A program made the position numbers and the translations under genes. From assembly GCA_017883385.1 (NCBI GenBank), contig JADGNQ010000054.1, positions 1-34,227 on the forward strand: a stretch of DNA of 34,227 nt, written 5' to 3'. The notes under the pieces were generated by a model. It was not told where the DNA came from. It did not search any database and saw nothing but the letters and a program-made list of their open reading frames with translations. Position 1 is the first letter of the stretch. Each line of letters begins with the position of its first letter. This stretch comes from Candidatus Sulfotelmatobacter sp. (lineage in GTDB: Bacteria > Acidobacteriota > Terriglobia > Terriglobales > Acidobacteriaceae). Shown in pieces: positions 15,612-24,438 of this stretch.

Positions 15612-17555
15612 ATGGGAAAGATTATCGGAATTGACCTTGGAACCACCAATTCCTGCGTGGCAGTAATGGAGGGCGGCGAGCCCAAGGTGATCGCTAATGA
15701 AGAAGGAGGGCGAACTACGCCCTCGGTGGTCGGCTTTACCAAGACCGGCGAACGGCTGGTGGGACAGGTGGCGAAGCGGCAGGCCATCACCAATCCCGAG
15801 AACACGGTTTATTCGATCAAGCGGTTCATGGGGCGCCGCTACAACGAAGTCACCGAAGAAATCAAGATGGTGCCTTACAAGGTCGTGCAGTCGGGCGACC
15901 ACGTTGCCGTGCTGGCTCAGGGCAAGGAGCACACGCCTCCGCAGATCTCCGCGCTGATTCTGCAAAAGCTGAAGAAGGCGGCGGAAGACTATCTCGGCGA
16001 GAAAGTTACTGAGGCCGTCATCACCGTGCCCGCGTATTTCAATGACGCGCAGCGGCAGGCGACTAAGGACGCCGGGCAGATTGCCGGCCTCGAAGTGAAG
16101 CGCATCATCAACGAGCCGACGGCGGCGGCGCTCGCCTACGGACTCGACAAGACGAAGGACGAGATGATCGCCGTGTACGACTTCGGCGGCGGAACGTTCG
16201 ACATCTCGGTGCTGGAAGTGGGCGAGGGCGTGATTGAGGTGAAGGCCACCAATGGCGATACTCACCTGGGTGGCGACAACCTCGACCAGCGCATCGTCGA
16301 CTGGCTCATTGACGAATTCAAGAAGGACGAAGGGCTCGACCTGCGCGGCAAGGGCAATGAGATGGCACTGCAACGCCTGCGCGACGCGGCGGAGCGGGCC
16401 AAGATCGAGCTTTCGACCACCATGGAGCACGAGATCAATCTGCCGTTCATCACGGCGGATGCGGGCGGTCCGAAGCATCTCGTGAAGAAGCTGACGCGCG
16501 CCAAGCTCGAAGGAATGGTGGAAGACATCATCCAGCGCTCGGTTGGTCCGTGCAAACAGTGCTTGAAAGACGCGGGTGTGGAAACCAGCAAGATCAACGA
16601 AGTAGTGCTGGTCGGCGGACAGACCCGCATGCCACGCATCCAGGCGCTGGTAAAGGAACTGTTTGGCAAAGAGGGCCACAAGGGCGTGAACCCCGACGAA
16701 GTCGTCGCGATCGGCGCCGGGATTCAGGGCGGCGTGCTGGGCGGCGAAGTGAAAGACCTGCTGCTGCTCGACGTGACTCCGCTGTCGCTGGCTATTGAAA
16801 CGCTGGGCGGCGTCGCGACGCCGATGATCCCGCGCAACACGACCATTCCCACGAAGAAGACGGAGACTTTCTCGACTGCGGCCGACAGTCAGACCTCGGT
16901 TGAGGTGCACGTGCTGCAGGGCGAGCGCCCGCTGGCGGCGCAGAACCGGACTCTGGGCAAGTTCCACTTGACCGGGATTCCGCCGGCTCCGCGTGGAGTG
17001 CCGCAGATTGAAGTGACGTTCGACATCGACGCCAACGGCATCCTGAACGTGACCGCGAAAGATACGGCTACGCAAAAGGACCAGAAGATCACGATCACGT
17101 CCTCTTCCGGATTGTCGAAGGAAGAAGTCGAGCGCATGGCCAAGGAAGCCGACGCGCACGCGGCTGAGGACAAGGCGCAACGTGATTCGATCGAGGCTAA
17201 AAACCAGCTCGACAGCATGGTCTACAACATCGAAAAAATGCTGCGCGAGCAGGGCGAAAAGATCTCCGGCGCTGAGCGCGGCGATGTCGAAAACGCCCTG
17301 GCCGACGCCAAGAAGGCGCTGGAGTCGAACGACAAGGCGCAGATGGACAAGGCGCGCGAGACGCTGACCCAAGCGTCGCACAAGCTGGCCGAACAGATGT
17401 ACAAGGCAGCCCAGCCGGCACCGGGCGCGGCACCGGGCGCTGGTCCAACGCCGGAGGCGAACGCGGGCGGCGACCCGAGTGGCAACGGTCAAGCCAAGAA
17501 GAAGGACGAAGGCGTCATCGACGCTGAATACGTGGATGTAGAGGAAAAGAAGTAA
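15612..17555 (+). CDS. dnaK: Molecular chaperone DnaK (Hsp70)
   Basis: The product is 647 residues, a normal length. The ATPase domain (about 1-380) has [65 protein letters not shown] and [17 protein letters not shown]. The substrate domain follows ([35 protein letters not shown]), then the helical lid and a Pro/Ala/Gly-rich tail ending [14 protein letters not shown]. DnaK binds exposed hydrophobic stretches of unfolded proteins in cycles driven by ATP, DnaJ and GrpE. AAGGAG lies 7 bases before the ATG. dnaJ follows, separated by a repeat and a small gene; grpE is not in the window. A possible HspR-type operator lies upstream. Confidence 0.98.
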   Translation: MGKIIGIDLGTTNSCVAVMEGGEPKVIANEEGGRTTPSVVGFTKTGERLVGQVAKRQAITNPENTVYSIKRFMGRRYNEVTEEIKMVPYKVVQSGDHVAVLAQGKEHTPPQISALILQKLKKAAEDYLGEKVTEAVITVPAYFNDAQRQATKDAGQIAGLEVKRIINEPTAAALAYGLDKTKDEMIAVYDFGGGTFDISVLEVGEGVIEVKATNGDTHLGGDNLDQRIVDWLIDEFKKDEGLDLRGKGNEMALQRLRDAAERAKIELSTTMEHEINLPFITADAGGPKHLVKKLTRAKLEGMVEDIIQRSVGPCKQCLKDAGVETSKINEVVLVGGQTRMPRIQALVKELFGKEGHKGVNPDEVVAIGAGIQGGVLGGEVKDLLLLDVTPLSLAIETLGGVATPMIPRNTTIPTKKTETFSTAADSQTSVEVHVLQGERPLAAQNRTLGKFHLTGIPPAPRGVPQIEVTFDIDANGILNVTAKDTATQKDQKITITSSSGLSKEEVERMAKEADAHAAEDKAQRDSIEAKNQLDSMVYNIEKMLREQGEKISGAERGDVENALADAKKALESNDKAQMDKARETLTQASHKLAEQMYKAAQPAPGAAPGAGPTPEANAGGDPSGNGQAKKKDEGVIDAEYVDVEEKK

Positions 17556-17561
17556 TTGCAC

Positions 17562-17718
17562 TGTCATCCTGAGCGGAGTGGCTGCTTCGCGAAAGCGACG
17601 CAGCCACGGAGTCGAAGGATCCCTACCTTGTTCGGACGCTGGCGGTCCGGATGGAGGTAGGGATCTTTCGACTGCGTTGCCGTTCGCTTCGCGAACGCCA
17701 ACTTCGCTCAAGATGACA
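17562..17718. repeat. TGTCATCC-family repeat, two arms inverted
   Basis: The left arm reads TGTCATCCTGAGCGGAG, then a stem (GTGGCTGC / GCAGCCAC), then GAGTCGAAGGATCCCTACC. The right arm is its inverted partner: GGTAGGGATCTTTCGAC, another stem (CGTTCG / CGAACG), then CTCAAGATGACA. It lies between dnaK and the small gene at 17746. Other copies: 19627, 23114, 24376, 29098 and 32540. Confidence 0.75.
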
Positions 17719-17745
17719 GGTGGATAGAGAGTGGGGAGGATCGAC

Positions 17746-17928
17746 GTGGATTTTCAGGTCAATGGGGAAACGTATTTCTTGAGCCTCGCCGAGGACGAAA
17801 GGCGATGGCTCGTTCTCGTCTCGACCGCGACCGGTGCGCGGCCGTTGCCGGTCTACGTAGACGCGCCGGAATCCGAGGATTTGACGCTAGTGGTGGAAGA
17901 TCAGGAGAGGCGAAAGATTCTGAATTAA
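17746..17928 (+). CDS. Conserved-looking 60-residue protein between dnaK and dnaJ
   Basis: The sequence is MDFQVNGETYFLSLAEDERR, then WLVLVSTATGARPLPVYVDA and an acidic end (PESEDLTLVVEDQERRKILN). It looks like a small beta-strand protein without signal peptide or membrane segment. I recall similar small proteins before dnaJ in acidobacteria, but know no function. I chose the GTG at 17746 because GGAGGA lies 5 bases upstream; a GTG at 17731 would place this ribosome site inside the gene. dnaJ starts 39 bases after the stop, so the two are likely co-transcribed, and a role linked to the chaperones is possible. Confidence 0.7.
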   Translation: MDFQVNGETYFLSLAEDERRWLVLVSTATGARPLPVYVDAPESEDLTLVVEDQERRKILN

Positions 17929-17967
17929 ACTCGGTTCGTGCCCTGACCCGATTCCAGATTGCGCTCA

Positions 17968-19218
17968 ATGGCAACCACACCCAAGAAGGACTATTACGAG
18001 ATCCTAGGCGTGAAGAAATCCGCCTCGGCCGAGGACATCCGCAAGGCGTTCCGCAAGCTGGCGCGTAAGTACCATCCCGACGTTAATCCTGGGGACAAAT
18101 CGGCGGAGGAGAAGTTCAAGACGCTCTCCGAGGCCAATGACGTTCTCAGCGATCCCAAGAAACGCAAAATCTACGACCAGGTCGGGTTCTATTCCGACAA
18201 CATTGATCCCGCGACCGCGGAGGCTTACGCGCGTGCCGGCGGCGGAGCGGCGGGCGGCGGCGGATTTCCCGGTGGCTTCCCGGGTGGAGCGCCGGATGGA
18301 GGCCATGGCCAGGGCGTTCCCTTTGATTTCGGCGGCTTCGATTTTTCTGATCTGGTCGACAGTGCCGCCCGGGGCCGCAAGACCGGCGGGGGCGAGGGTG
18401 GCGGCAGTTTCCGCGACATTTTCGGTTCGATCTTCGGCGGAGGTCATGCCGCCTCTCAGGCCGACGAAGGCCCCGAGCCGGGCACCGACCTTGAATACCA
18501 GGTCAACGTTCCTTTCTGGACGGCAATCCGCGGCGGGGTGATGCGGCTGAACATCTCGCGCCACGACGTTTGCTCGAATTGCCGTGGTCAGGGTTCTTTG
18601 GAAGCGCCGGGTAAATGTCCCGAGTGCCACGGCACCGGGCAGATCACCCAGACCGGTGGTCGGATGAAGTTCAATGTGCAGTGTCCGCGCTGCCATGGCA
18701 CGGGCAAGAATCTCACCACCTGCCCCGTCTGCCACGGCGAGGGCACCGTTACGAAAGCTGAACCGCTCGAAGTCCGTATCAAGGCCGGCACCCGCGACGG
18801 GCAGCGCATTCGCGTTCCCGGCAAAGGCAACGCCGGAGCACACGGCGGAACACCCGGCGATCTCTACGCCATCATTCGCACCGAAGATCATCCAATCTTC
18901 CACCGCGACGGTGACGACATTTACTTGACGATTCCCGTCAGCGCCACCGAAGCAGCGCTGGGTGCCAAGATCGAAGTGCCGACGATTGATGGGCGGGCGC
19001 TGCTGAAGATTCCTCCGGGAACCCAGTCCGGCCAAAAGCTGCGGCTGCGCGAAAAAGGCGTCCCTTCTGCGACGAAGGACGGCGTGCGGGGGGACGAGAT
19101 TGTCGAGATCACGATCACCGTCACCATGCCCCGCGACGAACGCACCAAGGAATTGCTGCGAGAGCTGGCGAAGCTGAATCCCGAAGACCCGCGGGCCGAC
19201 TTGTGGACAAAGGTCTGA
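17968..19218 (+). CDS. dnaJ: Chaperone protein DnaJ (Hsp40)
   Basis: The product is 416 residues. The J domain (about 8-73) has the DnaK-stimulating HPD at 36-38 ([12 protein letters not shown]). A long Gly/Phe-rich linker follows (about 90-160), then the Zn-binding domain with four CxxCxGxG-type repeats (Cys202/205, 217/220, 239/242, 252/255) and the C-terminal substrate domains ([40 protein letters not shown]). This makes it a class-I DnaJ. It delivers unfolded proteins to DnaK and triggers ATP hydrolysis. The ATG at 17968 fits the family; a TTG nine bases earlier is less likely. It ends one base before the ATG of the broken lipoprotein gene, so the two share a transcript. grpE is absent from the cluster. 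Confidence 0.96.
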   Translation: MATTPKKDYYEILGVKKSASAEDIRKAFRKLARKYHPDVNPGDKSAEEKFKTLSEANDVLSDPKKRKIYDQVGFYSDNIDPATAEAYARAGGGAAGGGGFPGGFPGGAPDGGHGQGVPFDFGGFDFSDLVDSAARGRKTGGGEGGGSFRDIFGSIFGGGHAASQADEGPEPGTDLEYQVNVPFWTAIRGGVMRLNISRHDVCSNCRGQGSLEAPGKCPECHGTGQITQTGGRMKFNVQCPRCHGTGKNLTTCPVCHGEGTVTKAEPLEVRIKAGTRDGQRIRVPGKGNAGAHGGTPGDLYAIIRTEDHPIFHRDGDDIYLTIPVSATEAALGAKIEVPTIDGRALLKIPPGTQSGQKLRLREKGVPSATKDGVRGDEIVEITITVTMPRDERTKELLRELAKLNPEDPRADLWTKV

Positions 19219-19219
19219 C

Positions 19220-19616
19220 ATGAGACGGCTATTCGTTGTTTCTGTGGGATTCCTTGCCCTGTTCAGTCTTGGTTGTGACGACAACATGTGTGGGAATCAG
19301 GTCGCCAAAGAAGTGGCCTCACCTAAATGCTAACTATAAGGCCGTGGTGTTTGAGCGCGATTGCGGCGCGACCACGAGTTTCAGTACCCAGGTTTCTATT
19401 ATTGGCGCAGGCGAGGTGTTACCGAACGCAGCTGGAAACCTCTTCGCGGCAGACTCTAGCCACGGCATCGTCCACGAGGACTCCCATGGAGTCATGAATG
19501 TGACCGTCGAGTGGAAAAGCGATACCCAGGTCGAAATATCCTACCCAAGCGGGGCGCGTGCCTTTCTTCGTGCCCCCGAATATCGAGGCATTCGGGTTAA
19601 CTACCGGGCCAACTGA
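19220..19616 (+). pseudogene. Lipoprotein gene broken by a one-base frameshift
   Basis: The ATG at 19220 opens MRRLFVVSVGFLALFSLGCD, a lipoprotein signal peptide with lipobox LGC, and continues DNMCGNQVAKEVASP before a TAA at 19331. From the next frame the protein goes on: NYKAVVFERDCGATTSFSTQ, VSIIGAGEVLP, MNVTVEWKSDTQVEISYP and FLRAPEYRGIRVNYRAN, ending at 19616. Removing one A from AAA at 19325-19327 joins both parts into about 131 residues. The intact form would be an outer-facing or periplasmic lipoprotein of a small beta-rich family; its function is unknown to me. It could be a true pseudogene or a one-base sequencing error. The start lies one base after the dnaJ stop codon. Confidence 0.75.
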
Positions 19617-19626
19617 CACCCACGGT

Positions 19627-19734
19627 TGTCATCCTGAGCGAAGCGAAGGACCTATGAACCCGCTCGCGCTGAGGCGCTGCCCGCAAATTGCACAGATCCT
19701 TCGGCCCGCAAAGAGCGCGGGCCTCAGGATGACA
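19627..19734. repeat. TGTCATCC-family repeat, two arms inverted
   Basis: The left arm reads TGTCATCCTGAGCGAAGCGA and the right arm ends GGCCTCAGGATGACA. The core (CCGCTCGCGCTGAGG... GCCCGCAAAGAGCGCGGGC) differs from the other copies. It separates the broken lipoprotein gene from the convergent cupin gene. Confidence 0.65.
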
Positions 19735-19752
19735 AATTGCGGTGAGGCCATT

Positions 19753-20217
19753 TCACTTCTTCGGCGTGGGGTCATCCGCCGGGTTGATGTAGTTGAACTG
19801 AGCGGGCGACATCCCATGAATCTGGATGACAGTCTCCCCGGAGGCCGCGGCATAGTGATGCATCGACGGATCGAGATAAGCAAAGCTGCCGGCCGCGAAG
19901 CTCATCATCTTGCTGGCGTCGAACTGGTCCCCCATACCCACTTTGAGCGTGCCCGACAACACCGTCACGTTTTCCCGATGGGGATGCGTGTGAGGCGCGA
20001 CTTTGTAGCCGTCCGGCATCTTCAGTCGAATGGTGAAATCGCCGGTGGCAGCCATCGGGTCGCCTTCGAGGACCGCGAGTTGCGCACCGGGCGGAAGGAA
20101 CGGCGGAGCCGGACCGAACTTCACCTGATCGGGCATGAAGGCGTTTTGCGCCTGCGACGGCTGCACCGCGAAGAGCGCAGCCAAGGAAAGAACAACCGCG
20201 AGAAACGGTAGTTTCAT
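19753..20217 (-). CDS. Secreted cupin-domain protein
   Basis: The product is 154 residues. A signal peptide (MKLPFLAVVLSLAALFAVQP, cleavage near SQAQ) precedes a single cupin domain. Cupin motif 1 reads HTHPHRENVTVLSGTLKVGMG and motif 2 reads GSFAYLDPSMHHYAAA. The His residues and Glu of motif 1 would bind a metal. Such small periplasmic cupins often bind small ligands or act on them; the substrate cannot be told. The ATG at 20217 has GGAGGGG about 5 bases upstream. A longer frame from 20346 lacks any support. It converges on the dnaJ cluster, with a repeat between them. Confidence 0.85.
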   Translation of the reverse strand: MKLPFLAVVLSLAALFAVQPSQAQNAFMPDQVKFGPAPPFLPPGAQLAVLEGDPMAATGDFTIRLKMPDGYKVAPHTHPHRENVTVLSGTLKVGMGDQFDASKMMSFAAGSFAYLDPSMHHYAAASGETVIQIHGMSPAQFNYINPADDPTPKK

Positions 20218-20537
20218 AGAACCCCTCCAGACTTTGACGGATGATAGACACGGTGCGCGCAAACAGCAAGCGGCGATCGACCGGCGAGCCGAAACCTGGG
20301 AACCGAAGCTCTGAACCGGTGCGCCGGCATTACCTCCGTACCACACCGTTCGCTTACAAAAATTTGCAAAAAAAACTCAAAAAAATCTTGCATCTGTGGA
20401 AATTTCCCGTAATCTCACACTTGCGAACTAACTCCACCGAAATGCCCGGAAATCGCAGTGACCCGGGAGCCGCGAGCGGCAACATCAAGGGAGGCGCGGT
20501 GGTGAGAGTGAGTCGCTTGAGGAGGAAGACATAGAAA
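20218..20537. other. Intergenic region between the cupin gene and the permease gene
   Basis: No gene is visible. The stretch is locally A-rich (20357-20385) and should hold the divergent promoters of the cupin and permease genes. I could not point to clear boxes. Confidence 0.35.
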
Positions 20538-21956
20538 TTGGCAACAGCTAGCGCCCCGCGTCGACAACTCGAAAATCCCAAGCTCGTCACCGCCGTACCC
20601 GGCCGTACTCCAAGAAAATTCGTTCGCCTCACGTTGTGGCCTCTGGTCGCCGCCACCTTCTTTATGGTGTCGGGTGGAACCTATGGCACCGAAGACATCG
20701 TGCACGGCGCCGGCTACGGACGCGCGATCCTGATTCTGCTGGTCACGCCGCTGCTCTGGAGCCTGCCTACGGCTTTCATGATCGGCGAGCTTTCTAGCGC
20801 GCTGCCCTACGAAGGCGGCTACTACGCCTGGGTGCGCCGCGCCATGGGCAATTTCTGGGGATTCCAGGAAGCCTGGCTCTCGCTGGTTGCTTCAATTTTC
20901 GACATGGCGATCTACCCCACGCTGTTCGTCGCCTACCTGACCCGCATGTTCCCGTGGTTCCAGGAAGGCAATCGCGGATGGTGGGTGGCGCTTTTCGTTG
21001 TGGTCGCATGCGCACTGCTGAATATTGCCGGGGTGAAGGTCGTTTCCCTCACCTCGTTGTGGCTGTTTCTCGCCCTGTCGGCGCCGTTCGTGGCGGTTGT
21101 GGTGCTCGCGCCGTTCAAAGTTGGGGCGCTGCTCCATGCGGTCACGAAACCGACAACTTCGACGGTCGATATTCTCGGCGGGCTGCTCATCTGCATGTGG
21201 AACTACATGGGATGGGACAACGCCTCGACCATCGCCACCGAAGTGGAGCGTCCGCAGCGGACTTATCCGCGCGCGATGCTGGTCGCGGTCTGCATTGTGG
21301 CGGCGAGCTACGTCCTGCCCTTCGCAGCCATGTGGATGACCGGTCTGAAGGCCACGGCCTGGGAGACGGGATCGTGGGCGGATATCGCCGGGCTTCTCGG
21401 CGGACCGCTTCTGCGCATCGGCGTCGTGCTGGGTGGCATGATCAGCGCCTTTGGCATGTTCAACGCGCTGGTGATGAGCTATTCTCGCCTACCCCTGGCG
21501 ATGGCACAGGATGGCATGCTTCCCGCAGTCTTCGGCAAGCTGCAGAAGAAGTCGAGGGCGCCGTGGGTCGCGATTATTGCGTTGGCCATCGGATGGGCGA
21601 TGTGTCTGGGTTTGGGCTTTGCCCGGTTGGTCACCATCGACATCCTTCTCTACGGCTTCAGCCTGGGTCTTGAATTCGTGGCGCTGGCTGTATTGCGCTT
21701 CCGCGAGCCCGACCTGGCGCGTCCCTTCCGCGTGCCCGGCGGCTTGTTTGGCGCAATTGCCATCGGTATTCCGCCCATGCTGCTGCTGGGATTCTCGGTG
21801 ATCCGCAGCGAGCATGAACAGATCTGGAATATGAGTTCGTTCGCCTTTGGGATGATCCTGATCGCGGCGGGCTTCGTGGTTTACTTCGTCAACCATGCGC
21901 TGAAACCGGCAGGATGGTCGGCGGCCCCGAGCGAAAAGGCGGAGTCGGCAGCCTGA
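20538..21956 (+). CDS. APC-family amino acid/polyamine permease
   Basis: The product is 472 residues with about 12 membrane segments. The first is LTLWPLVAATFFMVSGGTYG, which contains the unwound-helix Gly motif SGGTYGTED of APC carriers. Others include LLWSLPTAFMIGELSSALPY (typical helix 2), YYAWVRRAMGNFWGFQEAWL and ILGGLLICMWNYMGWDNAST (helix 6 region). Such carriers take up amino acids or polyamines with protons or by exchange; the substrate is not certain. The start is a TTG; GGAGG lies about 12 bases upstream (GGAAG at 9), so the ribosome site is a little far. A strong terminator follows. No metabolic partner gene is next to it. Confidence 0.9.
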   Translation: MATASAPRRQLENPKLVTAVPGRTPRKFVRLTLWPLVAATFFMVSGGTYGTEDIVHGAGYGRAILILLVTPLLWSLPTAFMIGELSSALPYEGGYYAWVRRAMGNFWGFQEAWLSLVASIFDMAIYPTLFVAYLTRMFPWFQEGNRGWWVALFVVVACALLNIAGVKVVSLTSLWLFLALSAPFVAVVVLAPFKVGALLHAVTKPTTSTVDILGGLLICMWNYMGWDNASTIATEVERPQRTYPRAMLVAVCIVAASYVLPFAAMWMTGLKATAWETGSWADIAGLLGGPLLRIGVVLGGMISAFGMFNALVMSYSRLPLAMAQDGMLPAVFGKLQKKSRAPWVAIIALAIGWAMCLGLGFARLVTIDILLYGFSLGLEFVALAVLRFREPDLARPFRVPGGLFGAIAIGIPPMLLLGFSVIRSEHEQIWNMSSFAFGMILIAAGFVVYFVNHALKPAGWSAAPSEKAESAA

Positions 21957-21972
21957 TTGCAATTCCAAAGAG

Positions 21973-22015
21973 AAGAAGAGGACCGGGGAATTCCCCGGTC
22001 CTTCTTGCTGCTTTT
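21973..22015 (+). terminator. Rho-independent terminator of the permease gene
   Basis: GGACCGGGGAA (from 21980) pairs perfectly with TTCCCCGGTCC (to 22001), a continuous 22-base palindrome. AAGAAG/CTTCTT extends the stem outward. TTCTTGCTGCTTTT follows as an imperfect T-tract. It lies 24 bases after the permease stop codon. Confidence 0.85.
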
Positions 22016-22121
22016 GTGGGGACAGCCGCCTTCGGCTGTCCGCTGGGCAAAGCCCGGCGAGGGTAGCAAAGAAAACGAGTCGAGCTACGCTCAGCGGACA
22101 GCCGAGGCGGCTGTCCCCACA
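22015..22121. repeat. REPIN-like element: two hairpins in inverted orientation
   Basis: The two arms are almost perfect inverted copies of about 30 bases, both starting TGTGGGGACAGCCG from the outside and ending CTGTCCGCTG inside. One arm has a single extra T. Each arm also folds alone (GACAGCCG / CGGCTGTC). About 45 unique bases lie between them. It sits between the permease terminator and the end of the minus-strand gene at 22126. Confidence 0.75.
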
Positions 22122-22125
22122 TGAA

Positions 22126-22578
22126 CTACGCGGCGGCCTCCGGAGCGTCGCGCAAGCTCCTGACTTTGTCATGTGCGCGCTGCACGCTCGCGGCTTGACG
22201 GCGGACAATCTCCATCAGATTGCCCGCCAAGGAACCGGTCAGAGCCTTGTTGTATGTGTCTTTAGCGTTGTCTTCGCCCGCTTCCACCGATTCTAGGACC
22301 GCCTTATCACCGCCGCCCAGAGCAACTTTGGTATCGATCCAGGCGCGACGGACCGCCGCGGAAGCCGAGCCGGAAACCTTCTTATCCGGCTTGCCCAACC
22401 GCACCAACTCGGCTTCCAGTTCTCCCGCAAAGCGGGACCGCTCCATGCTCTGCTCGATGAAATAGGTCTTCAGGTCCGACCGTTTCACGTGCTGCGCGGC
22501 GTCCTGATAGCCCTTTTGTCCGTCTTTGCATGTCTCAATAAGATTTTCTACGACGCTGATAGCATTGTTTTCGTCCAT
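22126..22578 (-). CDS. PA2169-family four-helix-bundle protein (DUF2383)
   Basis: The product is 150 residues, all helical: MDENNAISVVENLIETCKDG, QKGYQDAAQHVKRSDLKTYF, IEQSMERSRFAGELEAELVR, then a Gly/Ser/Lys loop and two further helices. This is the PA2169/DUF2383 ferritin-like bundle often linked to stress responses in bacteria; its biochemical role is unknown. The metal ligands of true ferritins are not clearly present. GGAGGC lies 6 bases before the ATG at 22578. It is divergent from the HspR-like gene, with 110 bases between them, so they may share a control region. The tail PEAAA runs up to the REPIN-like element. Confidence 0.87.
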   Translation of the reverse strand: MDENNAISVVENLIETCKDGQKGYQDAAQHVKRSDLKTYFIEQSMERSRFAGELEAELVRLGKPDKKVSGSASAAVRRAWIDTKVALGGGDKAVLESVEAGEDNAKDTYNKALTGSLAGNLMEIVRRQAASVQRAHDKVRSLRDAPEAAA

Positions 22579-22688
22579 AATAGCCTCCGCACCTTGGATG
22601 CGCAGATGCTCGTTAGGTTTGGCGCGATTCTGCGCCGCGAGATTAGGAAGAAAAGTGATCGTGAACTAAAATCGATCGAGAGAACCCT

Positions 22689-23090
22689 GTGACCAAACGC
22701 AAGTCGAAGGGCGCGTACATGATCTCGGCCGTGGCCGAGATGTACGGAATTCATCCGCAGACGCTGCGGCTCTACGAGCGCGAGGGACTGCTCAAGCCCT
22801 CCCGCACCGAGGGCAACACCCGCCTCTACACCGACGAAGACCTGCAACGCCTCGAATTCATTCTCTCCCTCGCGCGCGACCTCGGCGTGAATATCAGCGG
22901 CATGGCGATCATCCTGCAAATGCGCGAACGCATGGAAGAAATGCAGCGCCAGATTCAGGAGTTCGTGCAGTACATCCAGCAGGAAGTACTAACGCGAGCC
23001 AACGCCGCCGCCGACCCGTCCAAGGGCGCAATTGTACCGGTGCGAAGGTCGATGATTGCGCCGACGGTGCAACCAGGGAGAAAGCGGTAG
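22689..23090 (+). CDS. hspR: HspR-like MerR-family regulator
   Basis: The product is 133 residues. The MerR-type winged helix-turn-helix (about 10-80) reads MISAVAEMYGIHPQTLRLYE, then REGLLKPSRTEGNTRLYTDE, DLQRLEFILSLARDLGVNI. The segment IHPQTLRLYEREGLL is characteristic of HspR, the repressor of dnaK operons that binds HAIR sequences. A coiled helix follows (MRERMEEMQRQIQEFVQYIQ) and a basic tail. MerR metal-sensing cysteines are absent, as expected for HspR. In many bacteria hspR is the last gene of the dnaK operon; here it is 3.5 kb from dnaJ in its own unit. The start is a GTG with only GAGAG-type ribosome sequence upstream. Confidence 0.85.
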   Translation: MTKRKSKGAYMISAVAEMYGIHPQTLRLYEREGLLKPSRTEGNTRLYTDEDLQRLEFILSLARDLGVNISGMAIILQMRERMEEMQRQIQEFVQYIQQEVLTRANAAADPSKGAIVPVRRSMIAPTVQPGRKR

Positions 23091-23113
23091 TCCGCAGCGT
23101 CCCCCCGCCCACT

Positions 23114-23296
23114 TGTCATCCTGAGCGGAGCCGCTGGGTCGCGAAGCGAACCAGCGGCGGAGTCGAAGGATCCCTATCCCACTCACGAACGAAAGCAAGA
23201 GACGTCCTCTCGCATTGCCGAGACTGGCTTCTAGGGATGCTTCGACTCCGCGAGAAGGCCCGTTGAGCGGACCTTCTCTCTCCGCTCAGCATGACA
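23114..23296. repeat. TGTCATCC-family repeat, two arms inverted
   Basis: The left arm reads TGTCATCCTGAGCGGAG with stem CCGCTGG / CCAGCGG and ends GAGTCGAAGGATCCCTA. The right arm starts TAGGGATGCTTCGACTCCGC, has stem GAGAAGG / CCTTCTC and ends CCGCTCAGCATGACA. It fills the gap before the deacetylase-like gene. Confidence 0.75.
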
Positions 23297-23354
23297 GGGG
23301 CTTCGGGAAGGGTCGCTTGAATGGTAGCCACTAGAGGTATCATCTAGGCGGACC

Positions 23355-24386
23355 ATGCTCCCCTTCAAGCTCGTCTACAGCGACGCTTACTACCTGCCCA
23401 TCGGCGACCACGTCTTCCCTGCCGAGAAGTACCGGCGCATTCGCGACCGGCTGATCGCGAGCGGCATCGCCGATGCCGGGGACTTTATTGAACCGGCACT
23501 CGCGACAGATCAGGATATTCTGCTAGTGCACAAGCCGGAGTACGTGCAGAAGCTGAAAACCGGCACGCTCAGCCCGCGCGAGGAAATGGAAATGGAAGTT
23601 CCCTACTCGCGCGACCTGGTTGAGGCATTCTGGCTGGCGGCCGGCGGATCGATTCTCGCCGCGCGCCAGTGCCTGACCGATAAGGTGTGCATCAGCATCG
23701 GCGGCGGTTTTCATCATGCATTCCCGGACCATGGCGAAGGCTTCTGCATGATTCATGATGTGGCCGTGGCCATCCGCCGTCTGCAGCGCGACGACCAGAT
23801 TCGCACCGCTATGACCGTCGATTGCGACGTGCATCAGGGCAATGGCACGGCGGCGATTTTCGCCGGTACGCGCACCGCAAGCGCGCTCCTGCCCTCATCC
23901 TCAACCTCGACCGTGGAATCGCCTGTGGGCGCGCCCCGAGGAGGAAAGATGCGCGGCGCCCATGCCGGCGACGTCTTCACCATTTCGCTGCATCAGCACA
24001 ATAACTATCCACTGTTTAAGCCACCGTCGTCGATTGACGTGGACCTGCCCGATGGCACTGGAGACGCCGACTATCTGGCCTGGCTCGACAACGCGCTCAG
24101 TTCCGGCCTGCGCCAGTTTGAACCCGATCTGTTGTGCTACGTCGCCGGCGCCGATCCCTATCGCGAAGACCAACTCGGCGGTCTCGACCTATCGATTGAA
24201 GGATTGAAGAAACGCGACGAACTTGTATTTCGCGTGGCTCGCGCCCGGGAAATCCCCGTGATGGTGACCTTCGCCGGTGGCTACGCCAACAACGTCGAAG
24301 ACACAGTGACCATCCACTGCAATACGGTCCTCGCCGCGAAAGAAATATTCGGCGCATCTCCATCCCCTAAGGCCATGTCATCCTGA
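23355..24386 (+). CDS. Histone deacetylase-like metal hydrolase (AcuC/AphA type) with an internal insertion
   Basis: The product is 343 residues of the arginase/deacetylase superfamily. Key elements: the His pair and charge relay GGGFHHAFPDHGEGFC (118-131), metal ligands in VDCDVHQGNGTAA (D156, D158, H160), the second metal Asp in YVAGADPYREDQLGG and the catalytic Tyr in FAGGYANN. All seem intact. Such enzymes remove acetyl groups from lysine or polyamine substrates or cleave related amides. Compared with the family as I know it, about 34 residues are inserted (172-205, Ser/Thr- and Gly-rich: SSSTSTVESP, GAPRGGKMRGAHAG) between AAIFAG and DVFTISLHQHNNYP. The stop TGA and last three residues (MSS) come from a dispersed repeat. 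The ATG has little ribosome site. Confidence 0.88.
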   Translation: MLPFKLVYSDAYYLPIGDHVFPAEKYRRIRDRLIASGIADAGDFIEPALATDQDILLVHKPEYVQKLKTGTLSPREEMEMEVPYSRDLVEAFWLAAGGSILAARQCLTDKVCISIGGGFHHAFPDHGEGFCMIHDVAVAIRRLQRDDQIRTAMTVDCDVHQGNGTAAIFAGTRTASALLPSSSTSTVESPVGAPRGGKMRGAHAGDVFTISLHQHNNYPLFKPPSSIDVDLPDGTGDADYLAWLDNALSSGLRQFEPDLLCYVAGADPYREDQLGGLDLSIEGLKKRDELVFRVARAREIPVMVTFAGGYANNVEDTVTIHCNTVLAAKEIFGASPSPKAMSS

Positions 24387-24438
24387 GCGAAGTGAATTCT
24401 GCGAGAAGCGCAGAATCCATGCAGTCGAAGGATCCCTT
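24376..24438 (+). repeat. TGTCATCC-family repeat, single arm
   Basis: It starts TGTCATCCTGAGCGAAG, has the stem ATTCTGCG / CGCAGAAT and ends GCAGTCGAAGGATCCCTTA. Its first bases overlap the end of the deacetylase-like gene and give it its stop codon. Confidence 0.75.

Noticed and set aside
15561..17711. 716-codon frame antisense to dnaK
   Set aside because: A known artefact of GC-rich codon use opposite dnaK; the translation is His/Arg/Leu-rich with no domain.
18004..19287. 427-codon frame antisense to dnaJ
   Set aside because: Same kind of artefact; dnaJ on the plus strand has all its motifs.
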